Positions 6,811 through 12,433 of a stretch of DNA of 12,433 nucleotides are shown piece after piece. A program made the translations under genes and the position numbers. Position 1 is the stretch's first letter, and each line of letters begins with the position of its first letter. The stretch comes from JAICTV01 sp035634055 (GTDB taxonomy: Bacteria; Planctomycetota; Phycisphaerae; Tepidisphaerales; Tepidisphaeraceae). Where the stretch lies: NCBI GenBank assembly GCA_035634055.1, contig DASQDR010000093.1:1-12433 (forward strand), given 5' to 3'. The notes below the pieces were generated by a model, which was given only the letters and a program-made list of their open reading frames with translations, searched no databases and had not been told where the DNA came from.

Positions 6811-7136
6811 GATCGACCTCCCGACGCGCGCACTCGACCCCGTCCTGCGGGACAGGATTATACACGCCCTCCGGCGTTCGAGAGGGCCTGGCTGTTCCTT
6901 CCATCGGCTCGCCCGGCACCGTCCGTGAGGCGAGCCGGCGCTTTGCTGCACCCCGTCAGCGCGCCGCGGTCCCATAACGGCGGCGGCGGCGCGCCATGCC
7001 GCCGGACTACGCGCCGCGGGCGGACGGCCTTATCATCCATCCCGCCGCACGCGCGCCCGCTCGGCGGGAGGATTCTGCCTTCCCAGCGTGGCCGCGCCGC
7101 GGGGAACACGAACCCGTTTTCACCTTGAGGATCCCG
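6811..7136. other. Divergent intergenic region, coiled-coil gene / FKBP gene
   Basis: The 326 bp between the two divergent starts hold the TATAAT box and GGAGG site of the minus-strand gene and, at 7127-7130, the GAGG ribosome site of the FKBP gene. The middle is GC-rich (GGC runs near 6978-6993) with no gene I can support. A TATCAT at 7032-7037 could be a plus-strand -10 for the FKBP gene but has no convincing -35. Confidence 0.5.
6857..6862 (-). promoter_or_regulatory. Consensus -10 box (TATAAT) upstream of the coiled-coil gene
   Basis: The minus strand reads GTGTATAATCC here, a perfect sigma-70 -10 hexamer in otherwise GC-rich DNA. It would give a leader of about 40 nt before the GTG at 6810 and its GGAGG site. 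No clear TTGACA-like -35 sits 16-18 bp further upstream, so recognition may depend on an activator or an alternative -35. Confidence 0.5.
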
Positions 7137-7646
7137 ATGCCCACGCGCACGATCACCGCTGCCGCCGCCGCCGTTGCCCTTTCCGCCGCCGCCCTGCTCT
7201 TCGCCGCCGATCCCCCGGCCGCCACCCAGCCGGCGACCGCCCCCGCCGCCTCCCCCACTGCCACCGCGACCGGTTCCCGCGACCAGACCGGCAAGACCGA
7301 GACGCGGCCGAACGGCCTGAAGGTCACATACGTCGCCGCCGGCGCGGGAGCCAAGAACGGCGACACCGTCTCGGTCCTCTACACCGGCAAGCTCGCGAAC
7401 GGCACCGTATTCGATGCCTCGGAAAAGCACGGCGGCGAACCGATCGAGTTCGTCCTCGGCCAGGCCATGGTCATCAAGGGGTGGGACGAGGGCGTCGCCG
7501 GCATGCAGGTCGGCGAGAAGCGCACGCTAATCATCCCCCCCACGCTCGCGTACGGCGAAGAAGGCCGCGGCGGCGTCATTCCGCCGAACGCCACGCTGAC
7601 CTTCGACGTGGAATTGGTCGGACTGAGGAGAGCGAAGCAGCAGTAG
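7137..7646 (+). CDS. Exported FKBP-type peptidyl-prolyl cis-trans isomerase
   Basis: This 169-aa protein should catalyse cis-trans isomerisation of Xaa-Pro bonds during folding of exported proteins. The N-terminus is a signal peptide: MPTR, then an Ala-rich hydrophobic stretch (residues 6-22) with a likely cleavage site around LLFA-AD (residues 21-25). An Ala/Pro/Thr-rich linker runs to about residue 50. Residues 60-164 are one FKBP domain with the active-site residues in place: Y82 in VLYTGKL, F92-D93 in VFDAS, F105, V112-I113 and W116 in VIKGWDEGV, Y139 in LAYGEEG, I148-P149 and F156. The ATG has a GAGG site 6 nt upstream, and the product fits a single-domain periplasmic FKBP of the FklB/SlyD-unrelated type. 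Upstream in-frame ATGs lack a ribosome site and would bury the signal peptide. The gene is single, divergent from the coiled-coil gene, and followed by a hairpin terminator. Confidence 0.93.
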   Translation: MPTRTITAAAAAVALSAAALLFAADPPAATQPATAPAASPTATATGSRDQTGKTETRPNGLKVTYVAAGAGAKNGDTVSVLYTGKLANGTVFDASEKHGGEPIEFVLGQAMVIKGWDEGVAGMQVGEKRTLIIPPTLAYGEEGRGGVIPPNATLTFDVELVGLRRAKQQ

Positions 7647-7713
7647 GGTGAGCGGAGCATTCGACTATCCAATGTCGAATGTCGAAGCACGAAATAAGGT
7701 CGGAAAGACGATC
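7647..7713 (+). repeat. Purine-rich 3' flanking module after the FKBP gene
   Basis: The stretch includes ATTCGAC (7659-7665) inverted against GTCGAAT (7674-7680), a second GTCGAA directly after it, and TCGAAGCACGAAAT at 7682-7695. The last motif matches the minus strand at 6508-6495, downstream of the coiled-coil gene, at 13 of 14 bases. The module precedes the next hairpin terminator. Confidence 0.5.
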
Positions 7714-7757
7714 AATGAATGACCGAGGCGGGCGCTCCCCGTTTCGGTCGGTTCATT
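7714..7757. terminator. Hairpin terminator, probably bidirectional
   Basis: The left arm (7714-7732, containing AATGACCGAGGCGG) pairs with the right arm (7737-7757, containing CCCGTTTCGGTCGG then TTCATT) with a few G-U pairs and a small bulge. The right side is followed by TTTT starting at 7755. It lies between the convergent FKBP (+) and membrane-protein (-) genes, and its core resembles the terminator at 6421-6479. Confidence 0.7.
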
Positions 7758-7797
7758 TTCCCGCTCGATCCTGTCTCGCTTTGGATCCGGACGTTCC

Positions 7798-8160
7798 TCA
7801 CCCTGCGCCTGCGCACACGGCGATGCAAAGCTGCATTGCGACTACCGCCGCGGCGGCGATCGTTCCTGGCCAGTGGCGGCCGCGGGTGAACCAGGCGAGG
7901 CTGGTGGAGGAGAGCACCAGGCCGGCGGCAAAGCCGATCATCGCCGCGTTGGCGTGCGACCGCGTCGTCTCCGGCACGTAGGACCGCGCGACCGTCGACG
8001 CGCTGACCAGCCCGCAGAGGTAAGGCCCCCAGCTCAGCAGCAGCACGACCGACCAGAGCACCACGCCGCGCGCCCGCCGACGATCCGGCTCGTTGGGCGC
8101 AAAGTACTCCAACCGCGCCGGCCCGCCGCCCGACGCTCGATCGGGCGCCGCATCGTCCAT
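7798..8160 (-). CDS. Small integral membrane protein, three predicted transmembrane helices
   Basis: A 120-aa protein of unknown function. After a polar, proline- and charge-rich N-terminus (residues 1-31, ending RRRARG), hydrophobic segments lie at about 32-55 (VVLWSVVLLLSWGPYLCGLV), 71-91 (AAMIGFAAGLVLSSTSLAW) and 98-117 (IAAAAVVAMQLCIAVC). The positive RRR before helix 1 predicts a cytoplasmic N-terminus, and helices 2 and 3 are joined by a short basic turn (TRGRHW). No catalytic motif is visible. The ATG at 8160 has no evident Shine-Dalgarno. A clear hydrophobic pattern and the terminator after its stop support it as a real gene. It is followed by the FKBP gene in convergent orientation. 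Confidence 0.68.
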   Translation of the reverse strand: MDDAAPDRASGGGPARLEYFAPNEPDRRRARGVVLWSVVLLLSWGPYLCGLVSASTVARSYVPETTRSHANAAMIGFAAGLVLSSTSLAWFTRGRHWPGTIAAAAVVAMQLCIAVCAGAG

Positions 8161-8270
8161 GTGGCAACGATAGGCGAGGCAAGCGCGGCCAGCGCGAACC
8201 TGCTCTCGCTACAGCGGCGCGCGTCCATCCCCCAGCAAACTCGCGTGCCGCGTTGTAGCGTAGCCGCCCG

Positions 8271-8300
8271 TGCCGTGCCGTGCCGTGCCGTGCCGTGCCG
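8271..8300. repeat. TGCCG pentanucleotide tandem array, six copies
   Basis: Six perfect head-to-tail copies, preceded by CCCG and decaying into CGCCGCG. The array is intergenic, about 110 bp upstream of the membrane-protein ATG. Confidence 0.9.
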
Positions 8301-8367
8301 CGCCGCGAAGCGTAGTCGCGCGCTTCATCCGAAGCGTACGGGCGCGTGTGATGCGGGAGCAACGGGT

Positions 8368-8452
8368 GTCATCCCGAAGCGTACTCGCGAGGGATCTCGG
8401 GACCCAGAGCGGTTGGCCCGCCCGAGATCCTTCGCCAGTACCCTCGGATGAC
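8368..8452. repeat. 85-nt REP/MITE-like imperfect palindrome
   Basis: The left arm (8368-8401, GTCATCCCGAAGC...GGGATCTCGGG) is the near-complete reverse complement of the right arm (8421-8452, CCCGAGATCC...CTCGGATGAC) around a 19-nt loop. The inner 15 bp pair with a single G-U, then GTACT/AGTAC, then GTCATCC/GGATGAC at the tips. A degenerate copy of the left tip, CATCCGAAGCGTAC, lies at 8326-8339. The element is 40 nt past the GH127 stop. From memory, intergenic elements with GTCATCC...GGATCTC tips are scattered in several soil and aquatic phyla; I cannot check that here. No coding capacity. Confidence 0.75.
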
Positions 8453-8491
8453 TTCGTAGTGCGTTTGCTGCCTCCCTGCCGGCGGACCCGC

Positions 8492-10951
8492 TCAGCGGGG
8501 CGGCGCTTCCTCCACGCGCCACTCCATCACGCCGCCGGAGACCTTGGGTTTGAGTTGGACTTCCAGGCGGAGGGCGGTGGTGCGGACGGGTTTGAAGGTG
8601 ACGCGGTTGAAGGCATCCTTCTTGGTGGAATAGTCGCCGCCGGTTTGCTCGACCAACTTCCACTCGCCACCGCCCGCGCTTGCGCCCGCGCTCGCCGCGT
8701 CGCCGGTGCGGTAGAGGAGGCGCCAGGATTCGGGGGCGTCGCAGCCGCCGTGGGGGACGTCGCTGAAGAAGTAGACCTCCGACGCCGTCACCTCGCGCTC
8801 GCGGTCGAAGTCGTACTGGACCCACTCGGTGGTGCCGTTGTGCGGCCACCAGGCGAAGTGGGCGCCGCTGCGCGAGTTTTTCGGCGGCTCGCGGTCGTGC
8901 AGGGCGGCAAGGTTGCCGTTGCCGCCGACGTGGGAGGCGCTCGGCTTGGCCAGCGACGCGACGGTCGGCTCGGGCGGCGGCTGCGCCAGCGCGGGGTCCT
9001 CCGCCAGCCAGACCGCCATCTCCCCGCCCGCCTTGGGTGATCCACTGGCGGCGTTGCCGCTGCGGTTATCCCAGGCGTAGTAAGGGACGGCGGTGAACGG
9101 AACTTCCTTCGGCGCGGGATCTTTCGCCGACACCTTCGCCATTGCCTTACCGGTGATGACGGTCACGCCGTCGAGCAGGTCGGGGCGATGCTCGGCGGTC
9201 AACTGGGCGTCGGGCGGGAGGTACAGATTGGAGACGTGGCCGCCGTGGTCGACCGCCTCCGCGCAGTAAACGATCGGCCCGCGCTGGAGGGCAACGCGAC
9301 CGGCGTTGTCCTTCACGCGCGGGTCCGCCTTGAGCCGGCGGACGGGCATCGGGAAGTTCAGCTCCAGCACCGACCCGTCCTTCCACGTCCCATCGAAGCG
9401 GGCGTAGCCGTCCTCGCTCCGCACCGGCACGTTCGTCCCGTTCACCGTAGCGGTCACGCCTTCGGCCCAACTGGGGATGCGCGCGAGCAGGTTCAGCGGG
9501 CGGTTCGGCGAGAGGTTGACCGTGAGTCGCACCTTGCCGTCCCAGGGGTATCGCGTCTCCTGCTTCAGCCGCACGTCGCCGTCGGGGAATTTCAGCGTCG
9601 CGTCGCTGCCGGCGTAGAGGTTGACGTAGACGGTATCGACGTTTTCAGCGGGATCGTACTGGGTCGAGTACACGCGGCTCGGCAGCGACGCCATGAAGCG
9701 CAGCACGTTGGGCGGGCAGCAGGCGCACTCGAACCACGGCACGCGGTGGTGCGTGCCGCGACTGGCCAGGGGGTTGACGTAGAAATACTTGTCGCCCGAC
9801 AGCGACACGCCGGACAGGAAGCCGTTGTAGAGCGCGCGCTCGAAGGTGTCGACGTACTTGCCCGCGGCGTGCAGGCGGGCGAGGCGGTCGCTCCACATCG
9901 CGTTGCCGATGCCGGCGCAGGTCTCGGCGTAGGCGCTCTCGTTGGGGAGCTCGAACGATTCCCCAAACGCTTCGCCGGCGTGGCGGGCGCCGACGCCGCC
10001 GGTGACGTAGAGCTTTCCCTCGGTCATGTCGTCCCACATGCGGTCGATCGCCGCGACGTAGCGCTTGTCGCCGCGCAGCGCGACGTCCGTGGCGGCGGCC
10101 AGAAAGTACATCTGGCGGACGGCGTGGCCGGTGACGGTTTGCGTCTCCTCCAGCGGCTTGTGGTCCTGGTGGTACTCGCCGTAAAGCTTTCGCCCGGTGC
10201 CGCGCCCGCGCTCAGCGAGGAAGAAGTCAGCCAGCTTGCGGTACTTCTGCTGGCCGGTCTCGTCGGCGAGCTTGATCAGCGCCAGCTCGATCTCCTCGTG
10301 CCCGTCCGGGTCAGTGCGCTTGCCGGGGCCCCAGGTCTGGTCGATCAGGTCGGCCAGCTTCGTGGCGACGTCGAGCAGCGACTTCTTCTTCGTCGCCTGG
10401 TGATGCGCGACGGCGGCCTCGATCAGGTGGCCGGCGCAGTAGAGCTCGTGCTCGTCCTTCAGGTTTGTGAAGCGCTTCTGCGGAGCCTTGAGCTGGTGAA
10501 AGGTGTAGAGGTAGCCGTCGGGTTGCTGCGCCTTGGCCACGATGGCGATCCACTCATCGAGCTTGGCGTCGAGCTTTTCATCGGGATCGGTCGCCAGGAT
10601 GTAGCTGGCGCCCTCGATCACCTTGTAGATGTCGGAGTCATTGAAGAACAGCCCCTGGTGCGTGCCCGGCTCCATCCCCGCGGCGCGGCGGAAGTTGGCG
10701 AGGCGGCCGGTCTGCTCGCACATCTTGATGTTGTGCCAGACGGTGACCGTGCGGTTCGTCCGAAGCTTGGGCGCCCAAAATTCGTCTGTGAACTTGACGG
10801 CGGTCAGCGGAGCCTCTTTGAGCGCGTCGGCCATGGCGGCACCGGTTAAAGAGAGGAGGAGAAGCACCGCAGAGGCGCAGAGGGCGCGGAGGCGGGCCGG
10901 TCGCTCGCGCGCGGCCTCGTATCGCCGCACCGTTTGTGATGAGATGTTCAT
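8492..10951 (-). CDS. Secreted GH127 (DUF1680) beta-L-arabinofuranosidase-type glycosidase
   Basis: This 819-aa enzyme should release beta-linked L-arabinofuranose, or a related sugar, from plant or algal glycans outside the cytoplasm. A long basic N-region and hydrophobic stretch (residues 22-39) end at GAAMA-DA, a typical signal peptidase I site near residue 41. The (alpha/alpha)6 catalytic domain spans about 48-430. The GH127 zinc/cysteine centre is present: E327 in HAGEAFG (proposed acid/base), E343 and C345 in YAETCAGIG, and C411-C412 in ECACCPPN, where C411 aligns with the catalytic cysteine of Bifidobacterium HypBA1. Beta-sandwich domains follow to about 640. The C-terminus (664-815) looks like a discoidin-type, potentially carbohydrate-binding, beta-sandwich with WVQYDFDREREVTASEVYFF. 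AAAGGA (10962-10957) lies 5 nt before the ATG. The gene follows the GH2 gene by 81 bp on the same strand, so co-transcription is likely. The substrate linkage is inferred from family only. Confidence 0.93.
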   Translation of the reverse strand: MNISSQTVRRYEAARERPARLRALCASAVLLLLSLTGAAMADALKEAPLTAVKFTDEFWAPKLRTNRTVTVWHNIKMCEQTGRLANFRRAAGMEPGTHQGLFFNDSDIYKVIEGASYILATDPDEKLDAKLDEWIAIVAKAQQPDGYLYTFHQLKAPQKRFTNLKDEHELYCAGHLIEAAVAHHQATKKKSLLDVATKLADLIDQTWGPGKRTDPDGHEEIELALIKLADETGQQKYRKLADFFLAERGRGTGRKLYGEYHQDHKPLEETQTVTGHAVRQMYFLAAATDVALRGDKRYVAAIDRMWDDMTEGKLYVTGGVGARHAGEAFGESFELPNESAYAETCAGIGNAMWSDRLARLHAAGKYVDTFERALYNGFLSGVSLSGDKYFYVNPLASRGTHHRVPWFECACCPPNVLRFMASLPSRVYSTQYDPAENVDTVYVNLYAGSDATLKFPDGDVRLKQETRYPWDGKVRLTVNLSPNRPLNLLARIPSWAEGVTATVNGTNVPVRSEDGYARFDGTWKDGSVLELNFPMPVRRLKADPRVKDNAGRVALQRGPIVYCAEAVDHGGHVSNLYLPPDAQLTAEHRPDLLDGVTVITGKAMAKVSAKDPAPKEVPFTAVPYYAWDNRSGNAASGSPKAGGEMAVWLAEDPALAQPPPEPTVASLAKPSASHVGGNGNLAALHDREPPKNSRSGAHFAWWPHNGTTEWVQYDFDREREVTASEVYFFSDVPHGGCDAPESWRLLYRTGDAASAGASAGGGEWKLVEQTGGDYSTKKDAFNRVTFKPVRTTALRLEVQLKPKVSGGVMEWRVEEAPPR

Positions 10952-10966
10952 GCAAATCCTTTCCTA

Positions 10967-10976
10967 ACCGATCGGT
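10967..10976. promoter_or_regulatory. Perfect palindrome ACCGATCGGT upstream of GH127
   Basis: A 10-bp perfect palindrome sits just upstream of the GH127 Shine-Dalgarno in the 81-bp GH2-GH127 gap. It could be an operator half-site pair or chance in GC-rich DNA. The same gap also has a 6-bp hairpin GGAGGC/GCCTCC (10992-10997 with 11005-11010). Confidence 0.2.
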
Positions 10977-11032
10977 CGCGGTGACGCACGGGGAGGCCGA
11001 CAACGCCTCCTCGCCCTCCGCGCCTCTACGGT

Positions 11033-12433
11033 TCAGTCCGACTTCGGCTTCTTCTCCACCAGTCGCACCAGGCCGACGTCGATGTACTGCCCACCCGTGG
11101 TTTGGGTGCAGTGAACGGCGATGAGGTTCTTGCCCCGCTTGAGCGCCGCTCGACCCTCGGGGCGCATGCGCTGCTCGACGTAGCCGGTGGTGTGCTGTCC
11201 GGAGCGGGCGGCGAGCACGCCGTTGACGTACACCTGCGCCCCCTCGTCGTGGTGCCAGAGGAACTCGGCGTCGCGCGTCGCGTCGGCGCCGATCTCAACC
11301 TCGCGGCGGAGCCAGATCTCCGGCGTGTCCCACTTTGTGTTGACAACCGCGCCCGGCGTGCCGTCGGTGCCGAAGCCGGATTTGCCGCGCTTCCAGGCGC
11401 TGTCGTCGAAGCCGGGCTTGGCCCAGTCATCGCCGGGTTTTTCCGTCGTGTAGCTCCACTCCGCCGGCTCGTCCTGCGCGGTCTTGACCAGCGGCGTGAT
11501 CTCGATGCGCGGGCCCTTGCCGAGGTTCGCCTCGCGGACGCGGCTCTGATCGACCTTGATCACCTCGCGATCGTAGGTCATCAGGCCGTTCACCTCGACC
11601 TCGACGTCGGTGGTCTGGGTGTAGATGCCGGCGCACAGGCCCGCGTCTTCGCTGAGCTGCCAGAGCCGGCCGAGCAGGCGGACGTAGCGGTCGGTCAGCT
11701 CCTCGGGCGACGCCATGTTCTGGTAGCCCCAGTTGTCCTTCTCCTGCCAGAGGTGCCCCTTGACCGGCAGCCCCAGCCCGCCGAACTCGCCGAGGACGAT
11801 GGCGCGGCGCTTCTCGACCGGCGGCGCGGCGGGGCCGGGGTAATTGTGGATGTCGTGCAGGTCGCCGCCGCCGGCGTCGGTCCAGCCGCTGGCGTTGTTC
11901 ACCAGGCGCGTCGGGTCCCACTTCTTTACCCGCTCGGCCAGCGCGACGGTGGCGGCCTTGTCGTACGGGGGCTTACCGGTGGTGCCGTCGGGCTTCTTGC
12001 GCGCGTCCTGGCCCCAGCCTTCGTTGAGCGGGACCCACATGATGATCGAGGGGGAATTGATGTGCTGCGCGACGAGCTGCTCGAACTCCTTCTCGAACTG
12101 CTCCTGCCACGCCCCGGCCTCGTAGGCGGGGGCGTTGGGCATGTCCTGCCAGACGAGCAGGCCCATGCGATCGGCGTGGTAGTACCAGCGCTGCGGCTCG
12201 ACCTTGACGTGCTTGCGCACGGTGTTGACTCCGAGCTTCTGCGTGACGTCGAGGTCGTACTTCAAGGCTTCGTCGGTCGGCGCGGTGTAGAGGCCGTCCG
12301 GCCACCACCCCTGGTCGAGCGGGCCGACGCTCATGATCGCCTTGCCGTTCAACTTGATGCGCGGGGTGCCCTTCTCGTCGGGCGCGACCTCGATCTTGCG
12401 CAGGCCGAAGTAGGACTCGATCGAGTCGACGAC
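11033..12433 (-). CDS. Glycoside hydrolase family 2 protein, N-terminus outside window
   Basis: A GH2 retaining glycosidase (beta-galactosidase/glucuronidase/mannosidase group), cut by the right window edge; 466 residues are visible. The open frame continues to the last base. The first visible residues (DSIESYFGLRKIEV) are the end of the immunoglobulin-like domain, so the TTG at 12352 is not the start. The TIM barrel begins with LNGKAIMSVGPLDQGWWPDGLYTAP. The acid/base glutamate is in WVPLNEGWGQ (visible residue 138) and the nucleophile in IVLGEFGG (residue 216). WQDMPNAP, NNASGWTDAGGGD and HDIHNYPGP are typical of the fold. A C-terminal jelly-roll (about 320-460; GFDDSAW, WLRREVEI, DEGAQVYVNG, GKNLIAVHC) probably helps bind glycans. 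The missing N-terminus should hold the sugar-binding domain and any signal peptide. It lies upstream of the GH127 gene on the same strand. The substrate is not determinable from what is visible. Confidence 0.92.
   Translation of the reverse strand, partial: VVDSIESYFGLRKIEVAPDEKGTPRIKLNGKAIMSVGPLDQGWWPDGLYTAPTDEALKYDLDVTQKLGVNTVRKHVKVEPQRWYYHADRMGLLVWQDMPNAPAYEAGAWQEQFEKEFEQLVAQHINSPSIIMWVPLNEGWGQDARKKPDGTTGKPPYDKAATVALAERVKKWDPTRLVNNASGWTDAGGGDLHDIHNYPGPAAPPVEKRRAIVLGEFGGLGLPVKGHLWQEKDNWGYQNMASPEELTDRYVRLLGRLWQLSEDAGLCAGIYTQTTDVEVEVNGLMTYDREVIKVDQSRVREANLGKGPRIEITPLVKTAQDEPAEWSYTTEKPGDDWAKPGFDDSAWKRGKSGFGTDGTPGAVVNTKWDTPEIWLRREVEIGADATRDAEFLWHHDEGAQVYVNGVLAARSGQHTTGYVEQRMRPEGRAALKRGKNLIAVHCTQTTGGQYIDVGLVRLVEKKPKSD

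Larger units (their letters stand above)
8161..8491. other. Repeat-rich spacer between the membrane-protein and GH127 genes
   Basis: The 331 bp hold no gene I can support. The first 110 bp are featureless GC-rich DNA. They are followed by a TGCCG pentanucleotide array, a short hairpin CGCTTC-ATCC-GAAGCG (8321-8336) and a long imperfect palindrome (8368-8452). Both flanking genes read leftward, so the region is the 3' flank of GH127 and the upstream region of the membrane-protein gene. Confidence 0.6.

Noticed and set aside
9188..10849. Long open frame (553 codons) on the plus strand opposite GH127
   Set aside because: It lies entirely antisense to a gene with clear catalytic motifs. The translation is Val/Arg/Gly/Leu-rich without domains, as expected from the complementary frame of a high-GC gene.
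1..12433. A CRISPR array, toxin-antitoxin pair, defence island or other new multi-gene system
   Set aside because: No spaced direct repeats of CRISPR type were seen. Apart from the GH2-GH127 pair, the neighbouring genes are functionally unrelated and mostly have their own signals.

Overview
The window is GC-rich bacterial chromosome from a free-living heterotroph. It carries a catabolic error-prone polymerase subunit, secreted GH127 and GH2 glycosidases, genes mostly standing alone rather than in long operons, and purine-rich intergenic modules. Together these suggest a planctomycete or a similar PVC-group or soil/aquatic lineage. That placement is inference; there is no rRNA or other marker in the window.

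Layout. 1-473: the 3' end of dnaE2/imuC (+), its linker carrying an 8-bp tandem repeat at the window edge. 474-1059: low-complexity DNA, probably mostly non-coding. 1060-2205: a DHH/DHHA1 phosphoesterase (+). 2366-3301: an atypical SDR of the NDUFA9-like type (-), divergent from hemC (+, 3509-4456). 4602-6371: a multidomain signalling protein (+) with pseudo-receiver, PAS, GAF, a DHp-like helix pair lacking its histidine, and an intact receiver. 6529-6810: a small coiled-coil protein (-). 7137-7646: an exported FKBP-type prolyl isomerase (+). 7798-8160: a three-helix membrane protein (-). 8161-8491: a repeat-rich spacer with a pentanucleotide array and an 85-nt REP/MITE-like palindrome. 8492-10951: a secreted GH127 beta-L-arabinofuranosidase-type enzyme (-), preceded in the same direction by a GH2 glycosidase (11033 to beyond 12433, -).

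How the genes relate. Only the GH2-GH127 pair looks like a functional unit: same strand, 81 bp apart, probably taking apart arabinose- and galactose-type side chains of plant or algal polysaccharide. The other genes are unrelated housekeeping or regulatory genes.

The most distinctive signal is non-coding. Two convergent gene pairs (4602-6371/6529-6810 and 7137-7646/7798-8160) are each separated by a related bidirectional hairpin terminator. These share a GACCGA...TCGGTC core, and two of the purine-rich 3' flanks also share a motif. I see no CRISPR array, tRNA, rRNA, transposase, or defence or biosynthetic cluster, and no convincing new multi-gene system.
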